Shown in pieces: positions 34,143 through 45,984 of a stretch of DNA of 64,000 nucleotides (the stretch's first letter is position 1; each line of letters opens with the position of its first letter). This stretch comes from Rhipidocladum racemiflorum (Eukaryota > Streptophyta > Magnoliopsida > Poales > Poaceae), in assembly GCA_036346355.1 (NCBI GenBank), contig CM070590.1, positions 46,719,749-46,783,748 on the forward strand, read 5' to 3'. The position numbers were made by a program, and so were the translations under genes. The notes beneath the pieces are model-generated. The model was not told the origin of the DNA and made no database searches. It saw nothing but the letters and a program-made list of their open reading frames with translations.

Positions 34143-34560
34143 ATATGGTAGACTTTTATCCCAAGAGGTAGCATAAGCCAATGCACAAGCTCATAGCATA
34201 TCCTCCAGAATCTGATTAACTCTTTCAGTTTGCTCATCTGTCTGCGGGTGATATGCAGTACTAAAGTTTAAACGGGTCCCCATGGCTTCATGTAGCTTAT
34301 TCCAAAACCTTGAGGTAAATTGGGTACCTCTGTCTGATACAATCTTCTTTGGCACTCCGTGCAAGCAGATGATCCTAGTCATGTACAACTCTGCTAGTTT
34401 ATCTCCTGAGTAAGTGGTCTTTACAGGGATAAAATGGGCGACCTTGGTCAAGCGGTCCACTATAACCCATATGGAGTCATATCCTCCTTGAGTATTCGGC
34501 AATCTGGTAATAAAGTCCATGCCGATTTCCTCCCACTTCCACTTAGGTATTCTTAGCGGC
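34143..34560 (-). pseudogene. pol: G0 integrase core
   Basis: Minus strand: WKWEEIGMDFITRLPNTQGGYDS, VSDRGTQFTSRFW and AYHPQTDEQTERVNQILEDML, which include both Asp and the Glu of the catalytic triad. It is cut at 34560 by the joint to an LTR piece and at 34143 by S2. Confidence 0.87.
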
Positions 34561-35294
34561 GGAATGACGCAGAGACCCGAAGCTAACCCTAGAGCACTTC
34601 GGAGAGCAATCGCAGGCACGAAGGAGCGCTACGGGCGGCGGCGGCTAGAGCAAAACGTGCGCAAGGCAATGGCGATCCTCAGGCACGCACCCGCGCATTA
34701 AATACTGGCCTCAACGTCCGGATTCGGCGCGAAAATCGCGGAACGGCTGCGGCGGTGGCGCATTCCGACCGCAACACAGAGAGGTGACGTGGACGCATCC
34801 TGGCCGTCCACGCATGCGCGATCAACGGCCGCGATCGCACGGGGCGAACGGGTTCGGCCCGATCCCCACGTGGGCGACGTGGCTTGATGCTGGCCGTTGG
34901 ATCTTGATCCAACGGCCACGCGATTACGGTTTGGTCGGGTTCGAGTCGGACTCGGACTCGAGTCTGACTCAGGTTCGGTCGCTTGAATAGTACTAATCCA
35001 CTCGGCATTTTCCAGCGATTTAATATTTGAAAATAATTCTAGTAATTCAAATAATTCAAGAAAAATAGCAAAATAATCAGAAAAATTCCAGAAAAATTCT
35101 GAAAAATACTTTGAGACATTTTGGACTCAAATAAAATATTTCCAACCAAAATTTATTTGAAACTTTTATTTATTTAATTATTTCAAAAGGAAATAAATTT
35201 TAATTAAATCCAAATAATTCCCGAAAATTCCAAAAATTCTCAAAAGTGTAAAATTTCATTTAAATTCATGAAAATCAAAAATTGCGGTGTTACA
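34561..35294 (-). repeat. Start of G0 5' LTR (734 bp fragment)
   Basis: On the minus strand it begins TGTAACACCGC at 35294 and includes a GATC-centred palindrome with CCGTTGGATC arms (34893-34914), TATTTAATGCG (34704-34698) and part of a GC-rich leader. It is then cut. The missing 3' three quarters of the LTR would have held the cassette. Confidence 0.85.
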
Positions 35295-36735
35295 CAGCCG
35301 AATGGTGGGAGAACTTCTGTGCTGCACATGAGAACCCCCGGGATATCACTTGGGAGGAGTTCAAAGTTGCATTTTGTCAGTATCATGTCCCAGAAGGGAT
35401 CATGGATCTCAAGAAGGAGGAGTTCAGGGCACTGAAGCAAGGCAATCAACCAGTGTCTGAATATCTGAATAAGTTCACCTAGTTGGCATGCTACGCACCT
35501 GAAGACGTAGCGACGGACAAGGCAAGACAGTCCCGTTTCATGAAGGGACTGAATTCTGGACTACAGGTGGGACTGATTACCCACACTTTTTCGGATTTCC
35601 AGTAACTAGTGAACAAGGCTCTTATTCTTGAAGTCAAGCGCAAAGAGTTGGATGACAGCAGGAAGCGCCTGATGGCACAGCAAGGAGCTCGCCCAGGAAT
35701 ACAGCGTTTGAGAGTTGCACCCAATCAGTTCTTCAGGTTCCTACCGCAGAATGCTGCGAGGACACCGTCGCCAGCACTGAGACCTGCCGGTCAGGGCTAC
35801 CAGACACCAGCTCCAGCCAGGAACGCCATTGCAGGGAATCAGCAGAGCCGAGTGAAGCGTTGCTTCTACTGCAATGAGCTAGGGCACTTCGCCAACTATT
35901 GCCCCAAGAAGGGAGGAGGTGTGACCCCAGTTCGTTTCAATCTGGGATCTACGCTGGTAAGAACACCTGCACCAGGAGCAAGGCGTGGAGCTGCAACTCA
36001 AACTGTGGTGAGAGGACGCGTCAACCATGTCACTCCAGATGCCATTCAGAATGCTTCAGACGTCGTACTGGGTAAGTTACTGGTCAACTCAGTATCAGCA
36101 ACCGTTTTGTTTGATTCTGGAGCTTTGCACTTGTTTGTTTCTCGGTATTTTGTTGCTAGAAATGATTTGGAGATTGTGAATCTTAAATGCATGCTTATAG
36201 TTCGAACCCCTGGATCAGAACTCCGATCTAAAGTAGGATGTTCTAGGGTAAGACTATTAATAGATGTGGTAGAGTTCTTAGCAAACCTCATTATACTGAG
36301 TACCCAGACCCTAGATGTTATACTTGGAATGGATTGGTTGTCCAAGCATAAAGCTGTGTTAGACTGTGGACGAAGGGTACTATCAATAGAAAGCCCAGAT
36401 GACAGAAAAGTGGAAATTCAAGCATCTGCCATTCGAGATGGACAGCTGATGGTCAACAGTGTGAAGGCAGTCAGTATTGAAGATGTACCAGTTGTCAGTA
36501 AGTATCCGGGTGTTTTTCCCAAACATATACCTGGTATGCCACTGGACAGAGACATAGAGTTTGTTATCGAGTTAGTACCTGGAACAACACCGATAGCAAA
36601 GAGACCATATCGGATGTCCACCGAAGAATTCGTAGAGATGAAGGAGAAGCTTGAGGAGATAATAGAAAAAGGATTCATCAAACCTAGATCGTCGCCATGG
36701 GGAGCGCAAGTTCTGTTCGTCAAGAAGAAGGACGG
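35295..36735 (+). pseudogene. gag-pol: G2 gag (partial), protease and RT start
   Basis: Begins mid-capsid at AEWWENFCAAHENPRDITWEE. Stops at 35480-35482 (TAG for an expected Gln) and near 35602. The knuckle CFYCNELGHFANYC is at 35861-35902. The protease Asp in FDSGALHLFVS is at 36113, with Leu replacing the usual Ser after the DSGA box. LDVILGMDWLSKHKA follows. RT starts with RPYRMSTEEFVEMKEKLEE and breaks by a one-base insertion near 36735. Confidence 0.88.
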
Positions 36736-37984
36736 GAGTTTTCAAGATGTGCATTGATTACCGTGCACTCAATGAAGTCGCCGTGAAGAACAGGTACCCG
36801 CTACCCAGGATCGATGACCTGTTTGACCAACTGAGAGGAGCCGGAGTTTTCTCCAAGATTGATCTGAGGTCAGGTTATCACCAGCTGAAGATCCGATCAG
36901 AGGATATTCCGAATACCGCATTCTTGTCAAGATATGGACACTACAAGTTCACCGTTATGTCCTTTGGTCTGATATATGCACCAGCTTATTTCATGAATAT
37001 GATGAACAATGTTTTTATGGAATACCTAGAGAAGTTCGTGGTAGTGTTCATCGATGACATCTTAGTTTACTCCAAGACAAGAGAAGAGTATGCGAAACAT
37101 CTGAGGTTGGTTTTGGAGAAGCTCAGGGAACAGCAACTCTTCACCAAGTTCAGCAAGTGCGACTTCTGGAAGGACAAGGTGGAGTTCCTTGGACATGTAA
37201 TGATCGCAGAAGGAGTCGCTGTTCACCCAAGCAAGGTAGAAGCCGTGTTACATTGGGAACCGCCGAAGATAGTGACCCAGATCCATAGTTTTCTGGGAAT
37301 GGCAGGATATTACCGCCGATTCATTGAAGGATTCTCGACAATTGCAAGGCCCCTTACGCAATTGTTGAAAAAGGAGAAGAAGTTCACATGGACGCCGAAG
37401 TGCAAGAAAGGTTTTCAAGAGCTGAAGAAGCGTTTGACATCGGCACCGGTGTTAGTCGTACCGGACGTGAACCAGAGTTTTGACATATACTGTGACGCAT
37501 CGCGCCAAGGACTGGGATACGTGTTGATGCAGAACTAGAAGGTCGTTGTATATGCATCAAGGCAGTTGAGGCCGCATGAGAACTTTCCAATGCATGATCT
37601 GGAGTTAGCAGCCGTAGTGCATGCCTTGAAGTTATGGCTCCACTATCTGGTTGGGAACAGATGTGAGGTGTATACGGACCATAAGAGCCTTAAATACATC
37701 TTCACCCAATCGGATTTGAACATGAGGCAAAGGAGAAGGTTAGAGTTGATCAAGGATTACAATGTTGGAACTCATTACCATCCAGGAAAGGCTAGTATGG
37801 TGGCCGATGCTTTTAGTCAAAAGAGCCATACCGTACATATGTTGATAGCAGGAAGTCAGGACGAGCCATGTAAGGAATTCCAGAAGATGGAGCTAGAAGT
37901 CCTAAAGGGTTCTTAGCTACCCTGGAAGTGAAGCCCACTCTGGAGGATCAGATCCGAGAAGGACAGAAGGATGATGACAAGATC
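36736..37984 (+). pseudogene. pol: G2 reverse transcriptase and RNase H
   Basis: CIDYRALNEVAVKNRYPLPRIDDLF, then the polymerase F-I-D-D motif at 37047-37058. The connection domain includes GYYRRFIEGFSTIARPLTQLL. RNase H has FDIYCDASRQGLGY, then a TAG at about 37536, followed by HDLELAAVVHALK, YTDHKSLKYIF and MVADAFSQKSH. A frameshift near 37905 and TAG at 37985-37987 separate it from integrase. Confidence 0.88.
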
Positions 37985-39360
37985 TAGAGGATCAAGTCCA
38001 AGATGGAAAAAGGCATGGCGAAGGACTTCAAGCTGGATGAGCAAGGGACGTTGTGGATTAAAGATCGCATCTGTATGCCAAAAAAGAAGGAACTGAAGCA
38101 GTTGATTCTGGAAGAAGAGCATGACTCCGAGTATTCCATACACCTAGGAAGTGCTAAGATGTATCAAGATCTGAAGGAAAGATACTGGTGGCCGAGCATG
38201 AAACATGAAGTTGCCGAGCACGTTGCATTGTGCGATGTATGCCAGAGAGTCAAGGCAATGCATCAGAGGCCAGCAGGATTGCTACAACCATTGAAGATAC
38301 CTGAGTGGAAGTGGGAAGAAATCGGTATGGATTTCATTACCGGTCTACCAAGGACTCAAGGAGGATATGACTCCATATGGGTAATAGTGGATCGCTTGAA
38401 TAAGGTCGCCCACTTCATTCCTATAAAGACCACCTACTCAGGAGATAAGCTAGCAGAGTTGTATATGTCCAGGATTGTCTGTCTGCTTGGGGTACCAAAG
38501 AAGATCGTGTCGGACAGAGGTACCCAATTTACCTCAAGATTCTGGAATAAGCTGCATGAGGCTATGGGGACCCGTTTGAATTTCAGTACAGCCTATCATC
38601 CGCAGACGGATGGACAGATGAAAAGGGTAAATCAGATCCTGGAAGATATGTTGAGAGCTTGTGCATTGGCTTATGCTACCTCTCGGGATAAGAGTTTACC
38701 ATATGCGGAGTTCAGCTATAATAACAGTTACCAGGCCAGTCTACAAATGCCACCTTTTGAAGCTCTGTATGGTAGACCTTGTCGGACACCGTTGAATTGG
38801 AACGAGACCGGAGAGTGTCATGTGTTTGGACCATATATCCTCCGAGAAGCTGAGGAGCATATTGCCATGATCAGGGAAAGGCTGAAGATCGCCCAGTCAA
38901 GACAAAAGAGTTACGCCAATAATCATCGCAGAGAGTTGAGCTTCGAGGCGGAAGATTATGTGTATCTCAGAGTTACACCTCTCAAGGGAGTTTAGAGATT
39001 TCATGCCAAAGGGAAACTCGCACCGCGCTATGTTGCACCATTTAAGATTTTGAGCCTTAAAGGTGAAGTTGCTTACCAGTTGGAGTTGCCGCAGTCGTTG
39101 TCGGGAGTGCATGATGTGTTCCATGTGTCACAACTGAAGAAGTGTCTTAGAGTGCCAGATGAACAGACGCCATTAGAGTCGATCTAGTTGCAAGAAGATT
39201 TGATGTATAAGGAACAAGATTATGGATACAATGGATTGAGAGGCTCGGAACAAGTCGACCCGCTTCTGCAGAGTCCAGTGGAGCAATCATTTGGAAAGTG
39301 AAGCGACTTGGGAGCGGGAAGAGGATTTGGAGAAAGTTTCCGAACCTATTCCTTAGTTAG
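37985..39360 (+). pseudogene. pol: G2 integrase and decayed chromodomain
   Basis: HHCC part (EHDSEYSIHLG, CDVCQRVK), GMDFITGLPRTQGGYDS, VSDRGTQF and YHPQTDGQMKRVNQ. The usual Glu after DGQT is Lys here, so the catalytic triad is broken. A stop near 38993 precedes the RFHAKGKLAPRY segment. The chromodomain region (about 39200-39360) is frameshifted but still shows homology to the clean version at 63430-63590. Confidence 0.85.
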
Positions 39361-39385
39361 CCTTGAATCTCGGGGTCGAGATTCT

Positions 39386-39401
39386 GTTAAGGGGAGAGGT
39401 T
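39386..39401 (+). other. Polypurine tract of G2
   Basis: GTTAAGGGGAGAGGT directly before the 3' LTR; plus-strand primer. Confidence 0.8.
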
Positions 39402-39961
39402 TGTAACACCGTAATTTTTGCTTTTATTATAAGTAAAGTGTATTTCTGAATTATTGGATTTTTTTGGAATTTTTTTGGATTTAATTTAATTTATTCCCTT
39501 TTGAGATAATTAAATAATTAGAAATTTTAAAATAAAATTTTGTTAGAAATATTTTATTTAAGTCCAAAATGTCTCAAAGTATTTTCCAGAATTTTTCTGA
39601 GCATTTTGCTATTTTTCTTGATTTATTTGAATTTCTAGAAATTAAATTAATTATTAAATCGCTGGAAAAACCCAACCGGGTTTTACTGTTCAACCGACCT
39701 GAGTCAGACTCGAGTCGGACTCAGAGTCCGACCGGACCGCACCCGAGCCCGACCCTGACGCAAACCCTAACCCACCACCGTTGGATTCGGATCCAACGGC
39801 CGGGAATCGTCCGTGTCACGTGCGTGCTTGAAGCGTTGGATCGGGGACACGCGTACGTGCGTGATGCAACCATGTCGTCAATCCGAGCCACCGCCGTACT
39901 GTGCCGCCGCATTCTCCGCCGTGTTCGTTAGGGTTTCGGATTAAGCGCGAAAGCCGAGGCC

Positions 39962-39968
39962 TATTTAA
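39962..39968 (+). promoter_or_regulatory. TATA-like element of G2 LTR
   Basis: TATTTAATG, followed by a GC-rich leader-like stretch. Confidence 0.45.
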
Positions 39969-41056
39969 TGATTGACCCGCCGCCGTGTCCCTCTTTCCCG
40001 TGCGCGTCGTTTGAGCTAGTCGCCCGAGCTCGAGCCGCCGTCGTCCGTTGCCGACTTCTCGCCAAAGTCCAGGAGGGCGCTGCCATCTTCTCCGTGCGTG
40101 TTACGTCGCCGTCCCTTCACCTCATCGGAGGAGCGCGGAAACGCCATTGGTGAGGTCTTTGTCGCCGCACGCTATCGAGCCCTCGTGAAGCTTCTCCACC
40201 GTCCGATCAAGATCCGACAGTCGCAATGAGTTCACGTGCGCCCTAATTCCCGTAGAAACCAGATTAGATCTAGAACATTAAATCCAGATTGTAGGGCTTA
40301 GGTTAGGCCACGTAGACGTACTATTTAGCCGTGGATCGGGTCCATGTAGGCCGTTGGATCTAGATCTAATCTCAGTAGTCCGATTCAAAATGAACGGCCT
40401 AGATCAAACCGCGTAGATCCAGTTAGTGCGAGATGGGATCTGATCCGGACCGTCGAATTTCAAACCGACGGCCCAGATTGCGCCACGTGTCCGGGAGCCG
40501 AACCGGCGCGGTCAGCGCGGCGACGCCCGATCGTCCTGATGTCACGCGTGACGTCAGCGAGGGGACCGCGTGTAAGTCGCTGGGTCACCCACGAGATGAC
40601 GACATCCGTGACGTCATGCTGACATCACAGCGGGGTCCGCGTGTTAGAGCCGTTCGGCCGATCCTCGCTGACGTCAGTAGAGGGTCCCACGTGTTAGTGA
40701 CACGTGTACCCGTGGATCGGGTCTTTAGACCGGATGACGCAAGCATGACGTCATAATTCGATTTTTCTTTAGAAAAATAATTCAATGGAAATTCAATTTC
40801 GTCGTTGACGCAATGATGACGTCATAATCAGATTTTTCAATATAAAAATAAATGAATTAAATCAAATTATTCTTTTAATTGATTTTTCAATCTTCAAACG
40901 GCTATAACTTTTGCGTTTTATCTCCGATTGAGGCGATTACAGTTTCTAAATTTTTGTAAAATTGAGCTCTATGTAATGGTGAATTTTATTTAATTTTTGG
41001 ACATGAGTTTTTCTCTGTTTTTATTTATTTGGTGTTTATTTATCTGTTACGAGTAG

Positions 41057-42413
41057 ACGTTGAAGTGCCTAGGCTTCGAATGTGAAGTTTTGACCCAGGA
41101 GCCAGCCCAAGACCAAAAAAAAGTACTTTTTGAAGGCAAGTTATGCTTTGACCATATTGATCCCACTTTTGAAATTATGTTTATTCAAATTATTGCATGC
41201 TAGTTTATTTGAAAATGCTTTTGAATAATTCCGGGCGTAGTTATGTGACCTACTTGATTATGCCACCTTGTCGATAGTAATTGTATGCCATGAATCATGT
41301 CACCCTAGAACATGGATTAACAGTTGGACATTATTAAATTGCCAACATAGGTAATGAGACCGCTGATGTATAATGCTTAGCCCTGCCACGTAGTCATGAC
41401 ACATTTTTGGATGATCAATTATTAATGTTGACTTAATGAGATATGGAACATATTTTGGAAAGTGTCATGTGTTATTGATGATCATGTTGATGGCATGTGG
41501 TGCATGGTAAACAACTGGGGTTGATAAAATGATTTAGACCAGGGAAAGTGGCAAGATTGTTTCTGGTGGGCCAAGAGTGGCAACCGGGCGGTCGATTTGG
41601 TTTTTGCTGGTTTTGGAATACTTGTGGACACTTTGGTAGTCTTGCCTTGGTCACTTTAAGGACTTAACCTTGCAAGCCTTTGAACTGAACTCATCATGCA
41701 ACCACATGTCTGTAATGGGACAGACCTAGTTGAGTAGGTTGCAAATAACTCGCATGTGGTACCTCGGGGTGTCAACTATACCTCTATGTAGTTGTATGGG
41801 GGAGCGTACTGGAGCTGCGGCTAGGTACTCGTCCAACGGTTGGTTGGCATAGACTTCGCCTTTGCTAAGGGAAGGGATAGTGTGCAACAACCGGAGAGGT
41901 TCACTTGTGGAGCTAGAAGCTTCCAAAAGACTTTGTTACAGACACTCGCCTTTGTGGTGTTTGACTGTATCTTGTGGGTGAAGTGCACAACCTCTATAGA
42001 GTGTAAAATCTATTCGAATAGCCGTGTCCGCGGGATTGGACATTACTCGGGGATTACAGTGAAGGGTTGGACTTTATGAAAATAAACATGGTTTATGGAT
42101 ACTTGGTGTTGGAAATGTTGAACTTGCTTTAGGCTGATAAATGCTTTACTAGTGAAATTGCTTTTGAAATTATTATTGCTATTACTGTTTTACTGCTTTC
42201 ATTCTATTATTATTAATTATGAATGTGCTTTACTGCAAAAGAACCATCTTAGCCTATTGTTGGAATAAGCCATGCATGTAGAATATTAGCTTTGCATTCT
42301 GTGCATGACTTGCTGAGTACCAAGTACTCACCCCTTGCAACAACACAACATCAGTTGAAGAAGAAGCAACGCCCGCACTGGAAGAGGAGTTCCAGGAGGA
42401 GCCAACGAACTAG
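41057..42413 (+). other. Decayed LTR cassette in G2 (exons 41057-41135 and 42355-42413)
   Basis: Acceptor GAGTAG before exon 2, donor GCAAGT after it, acceptor CATCAG before exon 3, stop TAG 42411-42413. Exon 3 encodes an acidic end (EEEATPALEEEFQEEPTN). Exon 2 is 79 instead of 81 nt, so its frame is broken. The matching exon 1 donor has changed GT to AT near 40227. Hairpin at 42315-42329. A relic of the arrangement seen intact elsewhere. Confidence 0.4.
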
Positions 42414-42923
42414 GGGGAGAGCCCAGACAGTTGCTTGAGTAAGATTATAGCCCTGTGAGGTGTACTTTTGTAACTTGACCATAATGTCGAGCAACCGATT
42501 ATATTTCCCTTTCAATAAAGTACTTTACTATTCGTTGGGTATGATTGTGGTATTTACCGATGTTGAGACTGTGTGCACTAGCGTGGTTCTGGACTAGTGC
42601 TGAATACACAGAGGGTCCATATTTGCAAATTCGGGTCCCGACACTTTCTATCCATGTGGTTAGACCGATTCCTCTTCTGTTGAGCTTCTCTTGGCCCAAC
42701 TCAAACTTACTAGGTCATATCCAAATATCTTTTGAACGGGCATCGGCTTGCACTCGGTAAATTGTTCCTGGGTGCAGTTTACTAAATGATGCACGAGATT
42801 AGATGTGGGTTCTTTTTTGTCAGGGGATCATTTGTAGTTAGACACATTGGTGGACCTTTGTGGTTTATCCAAATATTTTTGTATTGTATTTTTTGCCAAT
42901 CTCTTAAGATCGATTTGTCTGAA

Positions 42924-44950
42924 ATGAACCCCTTCCCGCTCGAAGAAAATCCTAAGGACCAACCCGCAACCTTTCGCAACAGCCGATCTTTTGGTGAACG
43001 ATTGTTTCTTATCCCGGGTGATGGGGTAAAATTGACACCCTCCGAAGCAAAAAATTACCTATCATTCTTCTATCATCTTGAGTTCAAGTTCCTTTCCGAC
43101 GTTGATTTCTTTTGCTACAGAGAATCAAATAACTATCCATGTCTTTCCTTCTTCCATTTGACAACTAATAGCGAAGAAATGCTTGAAGAAACTCTTGAAT
43201 TCTTCAAGCTTTTTCTATTCCCCAGCGTTCTGTCAGTTGGCTTACACACTAGAAGCCACACTTTTCAACCCTCTTATGAATTTTACCATCCCTCGGTTTA
43301 TGCCCTCCAACTCGGATTCGGACAAGTGACTCCTGAGTTCATTCTCTTTGAGAGACTTCAACCCCGTGAGCGACTTCGTCATGCTACGTAGGCCGACATA
43401 TTTCTTCATATGGCTGACGACCTCTTCCAACACACACTTCCCCATTTCCGCCTACACAGCATAAGATCAAACCGCTACAAAAGGTGGTGGTCGGCTATCT
43501 CCTCAGCAATGTTTTCAGCCGATCATCCAATAGCGTCTGTACTAGCTATTTTCTTTCCTGACAAATTGTCAGAACCGATAGCTAGAACTGAGTCATGTGA
43601 CTTACTTGCACTAACTCCAGCATGATAGATATCATGGGCGAGGTACTCTTACCTTAAAAACCTCCGAATTCTTTCTTCTAGAATTGGCTATACTTACTTG
43701 TTTTATACTTCCACACAGACCAAGGCATCAGGAAAAAGGTTAGCTGATCCATCTAGCGACACGCCATCGAAGAAAAGAATGATCGCCTTGTCGTCATCGG
43801 GCACTCTAGGGTCCAACCTCCCTCTTTGTCGGGGTTGGAGCACCAGCACTAGCAACAACAACCCAATAAGCTTTTCCCTTTTGCATCTAGAAACCCCTTA
43901 ATAGTGCTTGTCCTAGCAACTTGACCAAACTTTTTTTTGTAGAAATAAGAAAGGGCAAGTCCACCAAGAAGCTAGCTCAATGGAAGAGATCCTCCATACA
44001 AGAAGGATCGGCTGAGAGTTCTCCGAAAGCTTCTGCGACCAGCCGGGTAAATTGTACTTGCTTTTTTATATTCAATAGTTCCAATCGACTAACACCTTGT
44101 ACATTCACAGCACGCATCTCCACTGTCAACTCTTCTTCTCCCGATCGATCCCATTTTACCAAAAGGGATAACAAGTGATTTACCCCGCCGTTGTCACAGC
44201 CAACGCCGCCAACACCTACACTTTCTAAGGTAATTGTCAAGCTGACATGGAGCATTCATGATATGCTCGGCTTCGACATGTCCGACATTGATAGTGCTAG
44301 AGAAGAGGAGCACGAGCCAACAACTATCACCAGATGTGAAGGAAAAACTCTACCATCTTCTTCATGTCCTAACAAGCCCAAAGGCACATCTCCTAGAGAA
44401 TTCCAAGCCGGTTCGAGATGCAGTTGATGCAGTAAATCCAGAGATCCCAGAGCATGCCACCACCGCTCTTCTGGAGGCCTATTTCATCGATGAGAAAAAA
44501 TAGGTAGTTGACAAAGCGGAGCACCAGTTGCAGCTCAGGGCTGCTCAGAAGCATGATGAAGAACTGCTGGACCAGCTGGTTGTCGATACCAAGGCCAAGA
44601 AGGCAAAGTTCAATGAGGACAACAGGGACCTCAAAAGCTTTAAGGAATGTGTATTGGCTCTGGAAACCTCCAAGAGGCTTCTGGAAGAAGAACTGGCAAA
44701 GATCAGTGCTGAGATGGCTAAAGTCATTGCCGAACTTATCGACGCGACCCCCAAGATCACCATCCTTACATCTTCACTGAAAGAGTAGAAGATCGCCCTA
44801 GCCCACGGTGTCAACATCGTCCGGGAGCAATCAGCCAAAGTGACCCCCATACCCGATACTGCTGAGGAGGATCACGCAATCATTGACAAAATCAGCAAGA
44901 TCGTCGCCTGCACTCTTGCTGTGTTATCGGGATTGGGTGTCAACCCTTAA
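42924..44950 (+). pseudogene. Antisense additional ORF of Tat element, with intron-like breaks
   Basis: Reads opposite to the Tat pol. The first block (ATG 42924 to 43625, one TAG at 43389) shows FGERLFLIPGDGVKLTPSEAKN, LSFFHLTTNSEEM, YEFYHPSVYALQLGFGQVTPEF and RYKRWWSAI, similar in style to the 'putative gypsy type transposon' domain of plant additional ORFs. A Lys/Ser-rich linker follows (43718-44046). The last block (about 44300-44950, stops at 44501 and 44786) is a long coiled coil (LQLRAAQKHDEELLDQLVV). Acceptor-like CAG/TAG ends at 43718, 43942 and 44199 and donors at 44047 and 44230 suggest introns of about 150 nt. Function unknown; now inactive. Confidence 0.62.
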
Positions 44951-45127
44951 AATTGCTTGCTAATTGTTGGTGTTAATGTTTGAACTATTGTGCCTTGATT
45001 TTTATAACTATATCAAGATTATAATTTCTATCAACTGCTGAGCACTAAATCAACTATTTAACTGATTTTAATCTGTAGACTTCTTTTGTTCTAAGGATGA
45101 TGCATTCTATCGGCCATATGGCCGCAA

Positions 45128-45346
45128 CTAACTGCACTGAGTTAATTCGACCCACTCAACCGACTGATGCCAGCCGCTCAGCTGCGCTAAATCGACTAGC
45201 AAAGCGATTATGATCCTACCCATAGCTGGGAAAATATATTTTTTCAAATATTTCCCATTGATGGCCTTAATAAACGTTACTCCGCCTAAGGTCTCCAAAA
45301 TGTAAGAGTTACCTTGGACCAACCGATTAACTTTTTACGGGCCTTC
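45128..45346 (-). pseudogene. pol: End of Tat pol (T1)
   Basis: Minus strand: VQGNSYILETLGGVTFIKAI and NGKYLKKYIFPAMG, typical of the C-terminal end of Tat/Athila polyproteins. S3 separates it from the integrase core. Bases 44951-45127 next to it hold no gene I can see. Confidence 0.75.
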
Positions 45347-45977
45347 TGTAACACCCCAATTTTTGTTTTTCATGAATTTAAATAAGATTTGGCACTTTTG
45401 TGAATTTTTGGAATTTTCTGGGATTTATTTGGAATTTATTTGAATTTATTCCCTTTTCAAATAATTAAAGAATTTAATTTTGCAAATAAAATTTTGTTGG
45501 AAATATTTTCTTTGAGTCCAAAATGTTCCAAAATATTTTCTACAATTTGTTCTGGAATTTTTCTGAGTGTTTTGCTATTTTTTAATGAATTAAATGAATT
45601 TCTGGGAATTAATTTGAATATTTAATTGCTGGAAAAGTCGACTGGGTTTTACTGTTCATCCGACCGGATCCGAGTCCGAGTCAGACTCGAGTCCGACCCG
45701 AACCACGGTCGAACCGGACCCGAGTCCAACCTAACCCTAAACCGCGTGACCGTTGGATCAAGATCCAACGGCCACGATCGCGCCACCTCACCCGAGCCCG
45801 ACTCCGACCGAGCCAGCCAGGACACCGAGCCGGACCCGAGCCCAAACCTCGCAACCATTGGATCTTGATCCAACGGCCGAGATTGCACCACGTCACCCAA
45901 TCCGAATCCATTTCGGATTTCGCCGCCGCAGCCGTGTGGACCTCGGTTTCCGCGGTTTTCATGGACGCCGAGGGGCC

Positions 45978-45984
45978 TATTTAA
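45978..45984 (+). promoter_or_regulatory. TATA-like element of S3
   Basis: TATTTAATGCG; the downstream GC-rich leader stays open in one frame, without ATG, to the donor at 46353. Confidence 0.5.

Larger units (their letters stand above)
28888..35294 (-). mobile_element. Gypsy G0 remnant, invaded by G1 and S2
   Basis: Three pieces in one orientation: first 734 bp of the 5' LTR (35294-34561), integrase core (34560-34143) and integrase C-terminal part (29563-28888). Everything from mid-LTR to integrase is deleted. S2 split the integrase, and the G1 5' LTR cut the pol end. The LTR end at 35294 directly abuts G2 gag, so G0 had inserted into G2. Confidence 0.82.
35295..42643 (+). mobile_element. 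Gypsy G2 (Tekay/Del chromovirus), 5' truncated
   Basis: Gag part, protease, RT, RNase H, integrase, chromodomain, polypurine tract and 3' LTR in plus orientation. The 5' LTR and gag N-terminus lie beyond the G0 insertion and are not in the window. It inserted into the 3' region of Tat element T1; the expected target repeat is CTTTC at 42644-42648. Confidence 0.9.
39402..42643 (+). repeat. G2 3' LTR (3242 bp)
   Basis: TGTAACACCG ... GTCCCGACA. TATTTAA at 39962-39968, a GC-rich leader, decayed GATC-centred palindromes (39778-40475), TGACGTCA motifs (40548-40822) and the block CTCTATAGAG / CTATTCGAATAG at 41977-42040. Its centre has changed from GC to AT on both sides, so the palindrome is kept. 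It contains the split-exon cassette 41057-42413. Confidence 0.92.

Noticed and set aside
42786..42923. Extension of the Tat antisense ORF to ATG 42786
   Set aside because: The extra 46 residues are hydrophobic and low-complexity; ATG 42924 starts the recognisable domain, so the upstream start is less likely.
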